Shown in pieces: positions 50,054-59,369 of a DNA stretch of 64,000 nucleotides. The DNA lies in the NCBI GenBank assembly GCA_034925865.1, contig JAYFRN010000014.1:20750-84749 (forward strand), written 5' to 3'. A model generated the notes under the pieces. It was given only the letters and a program-made list of their open reading frames with translations, ran no database searches and was not told the DNA's origin. The stretch comes from Oscillospiraceae bacterium. GTDB taxonomy: Bacteria > Bacillota > Clostridia > Oscillospirales > SIG627. A program made the translations under genes and the position numbers. Numbering within the stretch: the stretch's first letter is position 1; every line of letters starts with the position of its first letter.

Positions 50054-51982
50054 TTAAATGTACGCGTTCGCGCTTTTATTGATGTCGAGCGCTGAGCAGA
50101 TATCGTCGGAAACACTTTCCGCGTCGAATCGGCAATGCTTCATAAGCGTCTCAAGGCTTCCCTGAGGGATAAATTTGTCGACCGCGCGGATTAACACCTT
50201 CGCTCCTTTAAGCGCTCCATGCTCCGCCAGGGCGGAAACAATTCCCTCGAAAAATCCTCCTGATTTCATCCCTTCCTCAAGGAAGAAATAAAGCTTTGTC
50301 TTTCCCGCGCTGTTTATCAGGCTTAAAAGGTTTTCAATGTCGACCGGTTTTATGCAAAGGAATTTTATGACTGCCGCGCTTATTCCGCGTTTCGCGAGAA
50401 GCTCCCGGGCTTCCAGTGCGGATGACGACAGCCTTCCGTATGTGAATATCACAGCATCGCAATTTTGGCTTTCGGTCTCAGGATCCGAACCTTTATAAAT
50501 CGATATGTTTTTTATTTTAGGAAAAGCCCGCGCGACGCGCGCATCCTCCTCGCCTTTCGGATACCGGATTATATATGCTCCGCGGCGTTCTCTTTGACAG
50601 GCAAAGCCAAGAGACATTTTTAATTCATCCGATGTGGCGGGCGAATATATGCTTACATTAGGTATCGGCAGCGTCAGAGAGACATCGAACAGCCCGTGAT
50701 GTGTCGGGCCGTCCTCTCCGACAAGCCCTGCGCGGTCAAGACATATCACCGCGTGAAGATTCTGCAATGCGATATCGTGGAAAAGCTCGTCAAACGCTCT
50801 CTGAAAAAAAGTGCTGTATACGGCAAAAACGGGAATAAGCCCGCCGGCCGCCGCGCCGCCGCAGAATGTCACGGCGTGTTCCTCCGCTATTCCCACATCG
50901 AAGAATCTTTCAGGAAATCTTTTTCTGAATTTTAAAAGTCCCACTCCGTCGGTCATAGCCGCTGTTATTGCAGCAATTTTTCCGTCCTTTGCCGCAAGCG
51001 AAACAAGAGCCTTGCCGAACACCTGCGAAAACGCGCGGTCAAGCGACGGACTGTCGTTGGCCGTATATGTACCGGCACACTCGGTCCTGATACGTCTGCC
51101 TATGCTGTGATACGCGCTCGGATCCTTTTCCGCCGGAGCATAGCCCTTCCCCTTTACAGTGTGAAGATGTACGATCACCGGACGCTGTTGACGCTTCGCT
51201 TCTTTTAATAAAAGCTCCGTCTGCCTCAGGTCGTTTCCGTCCGCCGGACCGAGATAATAAACTCCGAGCTGTTCAAACAGATTGTTTTTGAATACCAGGG
51301 TTTTTAAATCGTTTTTTGCCGTTCTCAGTATATCCGCCGCGACCGGCCCGAAAATCGGAACCGCGCTGATGATTTCCTCGCTTTTATGCTTGAACGAATA
51401 ATAATTGTCGGTGGTTCTTATCCTGTTCAAATAATTTGCCATAAGCCCGACATTTTTCGATATGGACATCTCATTGTCGTTGAGCACTATTATGAGTCTG
51501 TCGTCTTTTTCAATATTGTTTAACGCCTCGTATACGAGACCGCCGGAAAACGCGCCGTCTCCTATAACCGCCACGGTGCGTCTGCCGTTGTTCCCCGTGA
51601 TCCTGTCCGCGCGCGCAAAGCCCAGCGCGGCAGAAATGGAAGTGCTGCAGTGCCCCGCGCCGAACGGATCAAATTCGGATTCATCACGCTTTGTAAAGCC
51701 GCTGAGCCCGCCGAAGGAACGAAGAGTCGGAAATTTGTCGAGCCTTCCCGTCAGCAGCTTGTGAACATAGCTCTGATGTCCCGTGTCGTATATAATTTTA
51801 TCCTCGGGAGGATTGAAAATCCTCAGCAGAGCCAGCGATATCTCGGCGATCCCCAGATTGCTTGCGAGATGTCCGCCAAGCTCTGTTACGTTCAAGGTCA
51901 GATATTCTCTTATTTCCGAGCACAACGCTTTCGCCTCGTCGAGTGAAAGACTTTTCAGCTCGGGCTGTGAATACGAATTCAC
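50054..51982 (-). CDS. dxs: 1-deoxy-D-xylulose-5-phosphate synthase
   Basis: First step of the MEP isoprenoid pathway: pyruvate + glyceraldehyde 3-phosphate to DXP, thiamine-diphosphate dependent. 642 aa. TPP motif GDGAFSGGLVYEALNNI to LNDNEMSI, GHQSYVHKLLTGR, the transketolase-like DVGIAEEHAVTFCGG and DRAGLVGEDGPTHHGLFD. The start is GTG at 51982, with AGAGG 7 bp upstream, which removes the overlap with the next gene. Confidence 0.95.
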   Translation of the reverse strand: MNSYSQPELKSLSLDEAKALCSEIREYLTLNVTELGGHLASNLGIAEISLALLRIFNPPEDKIIYDTGHQSYVHKLLTGRLDKFPTLRSFGGLSGFTKRDESEFDPFGAGHCSTSISAALGFARADRITGNNGRRTVAVIGDGAFSGGLVYEALNNIEKDDRLIIVLNDNEMSISKNVGLMANYLNRIRTTDNYYSFKHKSEEIISAVPIFGPVAADILRTAKNDLKTLVFKNNLFEQLGVYYLGPADGNDLRQTELLLKEAKRQQRPVIVHLHTVKGKGYAPAEKDPSAYHSIGRRIRTECAGTYTANDSPSLDRAFSQVFGKALVSLAAKDGKIAAITAAMTDGVGLLKFRKRFPERFFDVGIAEEHAVTFCGGAAAGGLIPVFAVYSTFFQRAFDELFHDIALQNLHAVICLDRAGLVGEDGPTHHGLFDVSLTLPIPNVSIYSPATSDELKMSLGFACQRERRGAYIIRYPKGEEDARVARAFPKIKNISIYKGSDPETESQNCDAVIFTYGRLSSSALEARELLAKRGISAAVIKFLCIKPVDIENLLSLINSAGKTKLYFFLEEGMKSGGFFEGIVSALAEHGALKGAKVLIRAVDKFIPQGSLETLMKHCRFDAESVSDDICSALDINKSANAYI

Positions 51983-51996
51983 TGTTATACCTCTTT

Positions 51997-52440
51997 TTAA
52001 ATTCTTATCATAAGCGGCACGAATACACCGAGACAAGCGCCCGCAATCACTTCGATCGGAGTGTGTCCGATGAGCTCCTTAAGCTCCTTGCCCGGCAGCG
52101 GCTTTCCGGCAAAAAGATCCGTGACTATTATATTTAAAAGACGCGCGTGTTCTCCCGAATAACGCCTTACATTTGCCGCGTCGTACATAACAATGAACGA
52201 AAACACGATCGCGGCCGCAAACAACGCGCTTCTCGCGCCTTCAATCCTGTATATTGCCGCCGACAGCGAGCATACCGCCGCCGAATGGCTGCTCGGCATA
52301 CCGCCGGAAGAAACCATTTTCGTGAAATCAAGCTTTTTCTCCTTCATAAGGCAGAGAACAAGCTTTATAAACTGTGCCGCGAACCATGCGATAAACGCGC
52401 ATACCAGCGCGTAATTGTATAACAGTTCTTTAAAAAACAT
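51997..52440 (-). CDS. Divergent PAP2 family (YuiD/DUF212) membrane protein
   Basis: A 147 aa membrane protein with four or so helices, recognised by SSGGMPSSHSAAVCSLSAAI and the C-terminal LIGHTPIEVIAGACLG. Related to acid phosphatases of the PAP2 type. In clostridia it commonly sits between xseB and dxs, in the slot used by ispA in Bacilli. The ATG at 52440 is favoured over a GTG at 52476 that would overlap xseB by 35 bp. Substrate unknown; a lipid or isoprenoid pyrophosphate is an inference. Confidence 0.85.
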   Translation of the reverse strand: MFFKELLYNYALVCAFIAWFAAQFIKLVLCLMKEKKLDFTKMVSSGGMPSSHSAAVCSLSAAIYRIEGARSALFAAAIVFSFIVMYDAANVRRYSGEHARLLNIIVTDLFAGKPLPGKELKELIGHTPIEVIAGACLGVFVPLMIRI

Positions 52441-52441
52441 A

Positions 52442-52666
52442 TCACTGCGGATTAAAATCCGCTTCTCCAATTTCACCCGACTGCGACCGGGTCAGGATTT
52501 TTATCCTTTTTGAAGCGTCATCGAGCATTTGGTTGCATATTTTCACCAATCCGACGCCCTCCTCAAAAAGCTTCAACGTTTCGTCGAGCGGCGCCGTCTG
52601 GCTTTCAAGCGATTTTACTATCGCCTCAAGCTTTGCCATCGCTTCCTCAAATTTCATTTCGGCCAT
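52442..52666 (-). CDS. xseB: Exodeoxyribonuclease VII small subunit
   Basis: A 74 aa partner of XseA. The family signature FEEAMAKLEAIVKSLESQ, then LDETLKLFEEGVGLVKIC, fills nearly the whole protein. It lies 45 bp after xseA. Exonuclease VII degrades single-stranded DNA into oligonucleotides. Confidence 0.95.
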   Translation of the reverse strand: MAEMKFEEAMAKLEAIVKSLESQTAPLDETLKLFEEGVGLVKICNQMLDDASKRIKILTRSQSGEIGEADFNPQ

Positions 52667-52711
52667 TAATTCATGCCCTTTCGTTTCTGCCGTTTATATC
52701 TCTGTTCCGAT

Positions 52712-53926
52712 TCACGCTTTTTCATCAGCCGTGATTTCCGTAATCCTTGCTCTTGCCGTGCCGTCGGTAGCGCGGAACGAAACCTTATCGCCTTTCTTTA
52801 ATGCTTTTACGCTTTTAACAAGAACTCCGTCGTCCGTAAACACCGCGGAATATCCGCGCGCAATTACCGACAGCGGATTGAGTGCGTTAAGCTTGGACGT
52901 TTCTCTTTCATATTCTCTTCGCCTTTTCTCCATGGTCAGCGTCACCGCGTTGTCCGCACGTTCTCCAAGCCTTAAAACAGTCATTCTCCTGTCATCGATG
53001 AGCGAATCGAGATCGGTCAGACATTTTTTCTTCTCAAAAAGCCTGACACGCTCCGCGCGAAGCCTGACTGCATTCCCGGTCAGGATAGAAAGCTTAGACG
53101 ACATATCGCTTATTCTTCTCGAAAGCTCTGCCGAATCCGGCAGAGCAAGCTCCGATGCCGCCGAAGGTGTTGGCGCGCGCAGGTCGCTCACGAAGTCGCT
53201 TATTGAAAAATCCGTCTCGTGTCCGACCGCCGAAATCACAGGTATCCGAGACGCGAAAATGGTTCTTGCAAGATGCTCGTCGTTGAAAGCCCACAGCTCC
53301 TCGAGCGAGCCGCCTCCGCGTCCGATTATTATCACGTCTACAGGCCATTTTTCATTGAAAAATCTCACTCCCGCGCACAGCTGAGCCGGGGCGCTTTCAC
53401 CCTGTACCAGGCATGGAAAAAGCACCAGCTTCGCGATGGGATATCTGCGTGTCGCTATGTTTATTATATCCCTGACAGCAGCCCCCGTCGGAGAGGTGAT
53501 TATTCCCACAGCTTCAGGATATTTCGGAATCGGCTTTTTGTGAGCGGAATCAAATAGTCCTTCCGCGGAGAGCCTCTGCTTCAATTGCTCGAAAGCTATG
53601 TACAGCGCGCCTATGCCGTCGGGCTCCATTGTATCGGCATAGAGCTGATATTGGCCGTCGCGAACGAAAAGCGATATCCTCCCGTGGGCGACAATCTTCA
53701 TACCGTTTTCCGGAATGAATTTAAGCCTTGACGCATATGCCTTGAACATCACCGCGCGCAATACGCCGCTTTCATCCTTGAGCGTAAAGTAAAAATGGCC
53801 GGATTTGTGGTTGGTAAAATTCGATATCTCGCCCCGCACGGTTATATCAGCAAGATTTCCGTCCGATTCTATTATCGATTTTATGTATTCGTTTACACCT
53901 GATACCGTAAAAATATTATTCTGCAT
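52712..53926 (-). CDS. xseA: Exodeoxyribonuclease VII large subunit
   Basis: A 404 aa catalytic subunit. N-terminal OB fold (ITVRGEISNFTNHKSGHFYF), the central catalytic domain with GIITSPTGAAVRDIINIATRRYP, VIIIGRGGGSLEELWAFND and SAVGHETDFSISDFVSDLRAPTPSAA split across conserved blocks, then a coiled coil and the C-terminal NALNPLSVIARGYSAV-type region (seen as LNPLSVIARGYSAV). Works with XseB. Confidence 0.95.
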   Translation of the reverse strand: MQNNIFTVSGVNEYIKSIIESDGNLADITVRGEISNFTNHKSGHFYFTLKDESGVLRAVMFKAYASRLKFIPENGMKIVAHGRISLFVRDGQYQLYADTMEPDGIGALYIAFEQLKQRLSAEGLFDSAHKKPIPKYPEAVGIITSPTGAAVRDIINIATRRYPIAKLVLFPCLVQGESAPAQLCAGVRFFNEKWPVDVIIIGRGGGSLEELWAFNDEHLARTIFASRIPVISAVGHETDFSISDFVSDLRAPTPSAASELALPDSAELSRRISDMSSKLSILTGNAVRLRAERVRLFEKKKCLTDLDSLIDDRRMTVLRLGERADNAVTLTMEKRRREYERETSKLNALNPLSVIARGYSAVFTDDGVLVKSVKALKKGDKVSFRATDGTARARITEITADEKA

Positions 53927-54054
53927 TTTATCACCGCCCGGTATGGGAAGATATGTTCTTTCTGGAGAAAAAACAAAAGAGGTTTGTTATGAAAATGCCA
54001 ATTAAACGATAATTGTTTTTACGGAAAAGTTCATATGCAAAAACCGATTAATTT

Positions 54055-55026
54055 TTATTTCATATCTGCTTTTCGGGCAAGGAGAGCAATTCCGGCAGCG
54101 TTGTCGGAAGAAAGCGCCGGAGGCGCGAACAGAAACCTGCCGGAAGACGCGGCGGAAGGAAATTCGCGGATAAGGCGGGCTTTTATCAGAGACGAGCTCA
54201 TGACTCCGCCGGCAAAGACCACATAGGTATTGGAATCGGACGGCGGAATTGCGCCAAGCATGGCACGGATGCATTCGAAAACGGCGTCAAAGACGAATTT
54301 GGCGGCGTCGGACGGCGTCGATGTATTTAGCATTGCCAGAAATTTATTTTCAAATCCGGAAATATTTATTCCGTCCGGAAAAACGGCGGGTTTGATTTTG
54401 AATTCTCTTACGGATTCCATCGCGAGCTTTTCAAGCCCAGCTCCGCACGGAAATAAAAGCCCGAGCGCAACTCCGCAGCGGTCGATCAGCTGACCGCAAG
54501 TGATGTCGAGCGTTTTTGAAACAATACTTGCCGTCCGTCTCACGCCCGCCGATTCTGATTCCACGCGCAAAAGCTCGCAGGTGCCGCCGGAAAGATGGAA
54601 CGAATAAAAGCTTCCGCTGGGACAATGACCGGCGCCGAAAAGGGCGGCCTCGATATGCCCCTCCTGATGAGAAAATCTGTATAACGGAACGCGAAAAAGC
54701 CCGGCGGTGGATGAAGCCGCGGATACTCCGGCAAGAAAGCAAGGCATATATGAACCGGGCACATTGCGCGGCGAGTCGGAAACGCCGACGGCGGCAATTT
54801 TATAACCGCCGCCGAGCCTCTCGGAAACAGCTGCGCTTACTTCTCCGATGACCTCAGGAAGCGCCTTCACATGAGAAAAGAGCGCATCGCTCTGACGCAG
54901 TCCCTTTTCTCCGGACGCGACCGGAAGAGGAGCTTTTATGTTCGCGACAAGCTCTCCGTACTCGGTGACCGCGGCGGCCGAGGTTGTGTAATTGCTCGTA
55001 TCGATGCCTATATAAATGCTGTTCAT
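54055..55026 (-). CDS. TsaD/Kae1-like (M22) paralogue
   Basis: A 323 aa ASKHA-fold protein like TsaD, the tRNA t6A threonylcarbamoyl transferase, but divergent. N-terminal YIGIDTSNYTTSAAAV, the metal motif FSHQEGHIEAALF (HxxxH, as in NHxEGH of TsaD), SGGTCELLRVES and the late phosphate loop VVFAGGVMSSS. Canonical TsaD is about 335 aa; this one sits between nusB and xseA, a common clostridial place for this second copy. Whether it acts on tRNA is unknown. Confidence 0.85.
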   Translation of the reverse strand: MNSIYIGIDTSNYTTSAAAVTEYGELVANIKAPLPVASGEKGLRQSDALFSHVKALPEVIGEVSAAVSERLGGGYKIAAVGVSDSPRNVPGSYMPCFLAGVSAASSTAGLFRVPLYRFSHQEGHIEAALFGAGHCPSGSFYSFHLSGGTCELLRVESESAGVRRTASIVSKTLDITCGQLIDRCGVALGLLFPCGAGLEKLAMESVREFKIKPAVFPDGINISGFENKFLAMLNTSTPSDAAKFVFDAVFECIRAMLGAIPPSDSNTYVVFAGGVMSSSLIKARLIREFPSAASSGRFLFAPPALSSDNAAGIALLARKADMK

Positions 55027-55050
55027 CGAATTTTCAAGAATGGCAAAGGC

Positions 55051-55467
55051 TCAGATGCCCTTTGCCCGCGCGATATTGCCCAGAACGCCGTTTATAAAGG
55101 CTGATACCTTTTCGTCGTCATAGGTTTTCGAAAGCTCGACGGCTTCGTTTATGGCGATGCTCGTCCCGACGGTCGGCGACCAGAGCAATTCGAAAATAGC
55201 AAGCTTGAGGATCGCTATCGAAACGCGCGAAATGCGCTCGGCCTTCCAGCCGACTGCGTGCTCACGGATGAGCGCGAACGATTCATCGGCATGGGCAAGG
55301 GAGCCGAGAAACGTTTCTTTTATATAACGGCTTTCAAACAGTTCCGGCGATTCCGCTTCAGTAAGTATATCGTTATAAAGCGCTTCCGCATCGACACCGC
55401 CGTTAAAACCTGCCTGAAACAGCATTATAAATACCGTTTCTCTTTCTTTTCTTCTGTTGAGAGGCAT
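55051..55467 (-). CDS. nusB: Transcription antitermination factor NusB
   Basis: A 138 aa all-helical RNA-binding protein acting with S10 in rRNA antitermination. Signature: RRKERETVFIMLFQ at the N-terminus, FELLWSPTVGTSIAINEAVE and KVSAFINGVLGNIAR at the C-terminus. First in the run nusB - M22 - xseA. Confidence 0.95.
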   Translation of the reverse strand: MPLNRRKERETVFIMLFQAGFNGGVDAEALYNDILTEAESPELFESRYIKETFLGSLAHADESFALIREHAVGWKAERISRVSIAILKLAIFELLWSPTVGTSIAINEAVELSKTYDDEKVSAFINGVLGNIARAKGI

Positions 55468-55544
55468 AAAAATCCTTTGTTTTAATTATGTATAGGATTT
55501 GATTCTATTATTGTTTATATCTAAATATCTATCGCAAGCTTTAC

Positions 55545-56552
55545 TTATTTTTCCGCGCTCTGCGAATAGAAATTCCATGAGCTTTTGACCATGTCATATA
55601 TGTCCCTTTCGGCCTTCCAGCCGAGGACGCGGAGCGCCTTTGAGGCGTCGGCATACGAGGAGGCGATATCTCCGGGGCGGCGTGCGCAGATTTGGTAGGG
55701 TATTTTTATCCCGTTTGCCTTTTCAAAGGCGTTTACAAGCTGTAGCACGGAAAATCCGTTGCCGGTGCCGAGATTGAATATATCGAAGTATCCGGATTTT
55801 CCCTTCATCGCTTCAAGCGCGGCGATATGTCCCTTGGCAAGATCGACAACATGAATATAATCCCTCACGCCTGTGCCGTCAGGCGTATTGTAATCGTTTC
55901 CGAAAACATTCAGCTTAGGAAGCGTGCCGTTTGCCACAAGGCAGATATACGGCATAATATTATTGGGGATGCCGTTTGGCTTTTCGCCGATAAGTCCGCT
56001 TTCATGCGCGCCTATCGGATTGAAATACCTCAGCAGCGAAATGTTCCAATCCGGCGCGAATTTGTGCAGATCTCCGAGCAGTGTCTCATTGATCATTTTC
56101 GTCGTGCCGTATGGATTCGTGGAGGACACCGGAGAATCCTCGGTGAAAGGGAGCTTTTGCGATGTGCCGTAAACCGTTGCGGACGAGCTGAAAACTAACG
56201 TCCTGCATCCGGCGCGGCTCATCGATTCGCAAAGCGAGAGCGTTCCGGCGATGTTGTTTTCATAATACATAAGCGGCTTCTGACAGGATTCGCCGACCGC
56301 CTTGTATGCGGCAAAATGAATAACCGCGCCGATTTCATTCTCACCAAAAACACGTTTCATCGCCTCTTTGTCGGCGATATCGCAGACATAAAGCGCAACC
56401 TTTTTTCCGGTGATCGCCTCAATTTTGTTCTTTATGTTTTCTTCGGAATTATACAGATTGTCGGCTATCACGACTTCGTATCCGCTGTTGATAAGCTCGA
56501 CGGCGGTATGCGAGCCGATATATCCGGTTCCTCCGGTGACGAGTATTTTCAT
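55545..56552 (-). CDS. galE: UDP-glucose 4-epimerase
   Basis: Interconverts UDP-glucose and UDP-galactose; 335 aa, extended short-chain dehydrogenase. GGTGYIGSHTAVELI (NAD-binding), catalytic SSSATVYG and YGTTKMINE (Tyr-x-x-x-Lys), NPIGAHESGLIGE and DGTGVRDYIHVVDLA. Supplies galactose for cell-surface glycans or for Leloir metabolism; no other gal gene is in the window. Confidence 0.96.
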   Translation of the reverse strand: MKILVTGGTGYIGSHTAVELINSGYEVVIADNLYNSEENIKNKIEAITGKKVALYVCDIADKEAMKRVFGENEIGAVIHFAAYKAVGESCQKPLMYYENNIAGTLSLCESMSRAGCRTLVFSSSATVYGTSQKLPFTEDSPVSSTNPYGTTKMINETLLGDLHKFAPDWNISLLRYFNPIGAHESGLIGEKPNGIPNNIMPYICLVANGTLPKLNVFGNDYNTPDGTGVRDYIHVVDLAKGHIAALEAMKGKSGYFDIFNLGTGNGFSVLQLVNAFEKANGIKIPYQICARRPGDIASSYADASKALRVLGWKAERDIYDMVKSSWNFYSQSAEK

Positions 56553-56612
56553 TGCCGTATTATCCTCCCGATTATATTATTGTGATCGATTTTCTTATAA
56601 GCTTTAAATATT

Positions 56613-57836
56613 TCAAAGCTCCGTGCATGCGGCCTCGAGCTTTTCCAATACCTCCGCGATATCGTCGGCTTTATGAGAGAAGTTTACATATGATACGTTG
56701 TAGAAAGAGATTCCGTGCTTATAGCACGCGCTCATCAGACGAGTGATGATATCTCCGCCGTCGGGAAGATCCGTGAATGTCGGACACGGAGCGGCACCAA
56801 GCACGCGGACCGGGAGTGCATGCTTTTCAAATATTTTGTTAGCGCCGGACCAAAGCGTCTTTCCTGTGTTCCATATGTGACCGATAACGTTGTCCCGGCG
56901 GTAAATATTGATAGTCGCCTTTGCGGCGGCAAGCGAAAGCGCCTCGCCTCCGAAGGTGGACGAAACGACAACTCCGCCTCCTCTGTCACAGCATTTCATA
57001 ACCTCGCGGGAGCCGCAGAAGACGGAGATTGGCATTCCATTGGCCATTCCCTTTGAGAATACCGCCAGATCCGGCGTGACGCCGAAATATTCCTGGACCC
57101 CTCCGAGCGAGATGCGGAAGCCGGTGACAATTTCATCGAATATAAGCAAAATGCCGTTTTCTTTTGTATATTTGCGAAGCGCGGGATAAAACTCCCTGCC
57201 TTCCTCCAAACGTCCGTAATCCGCGGCCACGACGACGGCGGCGACATTGCCGTCAACCGAAGCCGTTATTTCCCTGATCGTGTCCATGCTGTTCCATCCG
57301 GCCGAATGATGCAGATCGGATATCGCCGCGGGAATGCCGTTGCCAGAGCTTGAGCCGAGTCTGCCGGGAAGCACCGCGCCGCCCGAGGAAAGGCTGTTCA
57401 GCCAGCCGTTATATCCTATTTGAATTATGTGATCGCGTCCGGTATACCCGCGCGCGAGCCTGATGCACGCGGCAACGGCTTCTCCGCCGGTCTTCAGGAA
57501 GCGAACCATTTCGGCGCACGGTATGATTTCACTGATTATCTGAGCAACCTCCGGTTCAAGCACGGACGGATTTCCGAATACCGCTCCGCATTCGAGCTGA
57601 CGGGCTATGGCTTCGTTGACCTCCGGATACGCGTATCCCAGGGTGACCGGACCCAACCCGTTTCTGAAATCGATAAACTCGCGTCCCTCTATGTCCCATA
57701 CGCGGCAGCCCTTGCCGCGCACAATCGCCGCCGGATCATACGGCGGATATGACGGAGCCTTTGAACAGGTGGACGAGCCCCACGGAATCAGCCTCTGGGC
57801 GTTGTCAAGATATTCTTTACGGTTAAAATCGGACAT
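56613..57836 (-). CDS. Class III aminotransferase (GSA-aminomutase-like)
   Basis: A 407 aa PLP enzyme resembling glutamate-1-semialdehyde aminomutase. PLP phosphate site FLKTGGEAVAACIRLA, GILLIFDEIVTGFR (Asp to pyridine nitrogen), and the Lys in FSKGMANGMPISV. Because no other haem gene is nearby and a galE gene follows 60 bp downstream, a sugar or polyol aminotransferase is as likely as haem synthesis. The same fold is also used by several polysaccharide genes. Confidence 0.85.
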   Translation of the reverse strand: MSDFNRKEYLDNAQRLIPWGSSTCSKAPSYPPYDPAAIVRGKGCRVWDIEGREFIDFRNGLGPVTLGYAYPEVNEAIARQLECGAVFGNPSVLEPEVAQIISEIIPCAEMVRFLKTGGEAVAACIRLARGYTGRDHIIQIGYNGWLNSLSSGGAVLPGRLGSSSGNGIPAAISDLHHSAGWNSMDTIREITASVDGNVAAVVVAADYGRLEEGREFYPALRKYTKENGILLIFDEIVTGFRISLGGVQEYFGVTPDLAVFSKGMANGMPISVFCGSREVMKCCDRGGGVVVSSTFGGEALSLAAAKATINIYRRDNVIGHIWNTGKTLWSGANKIFEKHALPVRVLGAAPCPTFTDLPDGGDIITRLMSACYKHGISFYNVSYVNFSHKADDIAEVLEKLEAACTEL

Positions 57837-57870
57837 GATATATTTCTCCTTGTGTATCGGTTATTACTTT

Positions 57871-57977
57871 TTATTAACTCGGCATTTAAATAATTACCCC
57901 GTAAAGAGAGAAAAGGCTCTGGAATATGGGCTTTTTTCTCTTGTAAGACAAGACTTATTTAAATGCCGTTTTAATAA
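57871..57977 (+). repeat. MITE-like repeat, copy 9 (full length)
   Basis: A 107 bp copy nearly identical to the reference copy at 37193: left end TTATTAACTCGGCATTTAA, hairpin AGAGAGAAAAG...CTTTTTTCTC, right end AAATGCCGTTTTAATAA. It fills most of the gap between the aminotransferase start and the MATE stop. Confidence 0.92.
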
Positions 57978-58007
57978 TAATTGTTTCAAAAAATGCTCGT
58001 CCCGCGA

Positions 58008-59369
58008 TCAGCGGGTGACGTTTTTGATCCACTTTTTACTCCTGAAGCGGAAAAATCCGATTATCATTTTAACTATTTCATCGGAAAAGAAAGCTGAATA
58101 TACGATATATACGGGAAAACGAAATACATAGGCGAACAGATAACCGAGCGGAAGCGCGACCGTCCAGAGCGGGATGACATCGAGCGCGAGGACATATTTC
58201 GTATCGCCGCCGCCGCGGAGCACGCCGACTATGCTTGCAAAATTGTATCCCTTGGTGACAATCAATATGCTCATGACCGTGATAATTGCGGCGGCATATC
58301 CCTTTGCCTCGTCGGTGATATCGAAATAGCCGATAACCGGATATCTTATGGCGAAGATTATCAAGCCAAGCAAAACACTTGAAAGCGCCGAGAGAAAGAG
58401 CGTCGTTTTCGCATATTCATATGCCTTGTCCGGCTCTCCGGCGCCGATCGTTTTGCCGATAATAACGGCTCCGGCATTGGCAAAGCCTATGGAAAATACA
58501 AGCGCGATCCTTTCGATTATTCCGGCGACAGAATAAGCCGCGTACGCCTGGGTTCCGAGATTTCCTATTATGACGGAATACATCGCGACTCCGAGCGACC
58601 AGGTCGTCTCATTTATCACGACCGGCATAGAAACCTTTACGAAGTCACAAACAAGCATACGAGAAATTTTGAACATCCGGGCAAGACGTATGTTGATCGT
58701 TTTATCATGAATAAAGACATACCAGATTACATACATAAGCTCAAAGACACGCGCGATAACTGTGGCGATCGCCGCGCCGCGGATCTCCATCCGCGGGAAG
58801 CCCAGCTTTCCAAAGATCAGACAGTAATTAAGGATCAAATTAACGAAAAGCCCGATCATACTGGAATACAGCGCGCATTTGACGCGTTCGACCGAACGCA
58901 TGATGCCGCTGAGCACTCCTGACAGCGCGGTGGGGATATAAGAAAACACGATGATCTTGAGATATTCCGTACCCGGAGCAATGACGGCCTCGTCCGACGA
59001 AAAGATTCTGAGAACCCAGGTCGGAAACAGCGCGATAAGAATCGAGGAAACCGTCCCGACGATAAGCGCGAAGGAAACTGTGATCCCGGCGATCGAATTT
59101 ATCGAATCCGTGTCGTTTCGTCCCCAATACTGGGCGACAAGCACCGAAGAACCGGATACTGTGCCGAAGATGAATAAACTGAGAACGAAAAACGGCTGAC
59201 TGGCAAGTCCCGCGGCGCTGATTGCGGCCTCGGACTCACTGCCGAGCTTGCCGAGCATGATCGTATCAAGCATATTAACCACTAAGAACAGCGCATTCTG
59301 AAATGCGATTGGAAAAATGAGACGCGCCGCCATGCGGTAGTACAGCCTGTCGCGGGTCAGCAGCTTCAT
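58008..59369 (-). CDS. MATE family efflux transporter
   Basis: A 453 aa membrane protein with twelve predicted helices in two halves, typical MATE length. Start region RLIFPIAFQNALFLVVNMLD with MLGKLGSESEAAISAAG; second half MPVVINETTWSLGVAMYSVI and GFANAGAVIIGKTIGAG. Drives Na+ or H+ coupled export of cationic compounds. Its ATG overlaps the serA stop by 4 bp, an unusual but clear coupling to serine biosynthesis genes. Confidence 0.92.
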   Translation of the reverse strand: MKLLTRDRLYYRMAARLIFPIAFQNALFLVVNMLDTIMLGKLGSESEAAISAAGLASQPFFVLSLFIFGTVSGSSVLVAQYWGRNDTDSINSIAGITVSFALIVGTVSSILIALFPTWVLRIFSSDEAVIAPGTEYLKIIVFSYIPTALSGVLSGIMRSVERVKCALYSSMIGLFVNLILNYCLIFGKLGFPRMEIRGAAIATVIARVFELMYVIWYVFIHDKTINIRLARMFKISRMLVCDFVKVSMPVVINETTWSLGVAMYSVIIGNLGTQAYAAYSVAGIIERIALVFSIGFANAGAVIIGKTIGAGEPDKAYEYAKTTLFLSALSSVLLGLIIFAIRYPVIGYFDITDEAKGYAAAIITVMSILIVTKGYNFASIVGVLRGGGDTKYVLALDVIPLWTVALPLGYLFAYVFRFPVYIVYSAFFSDEIVKMIIGFFRFRSKKWIKNVTR

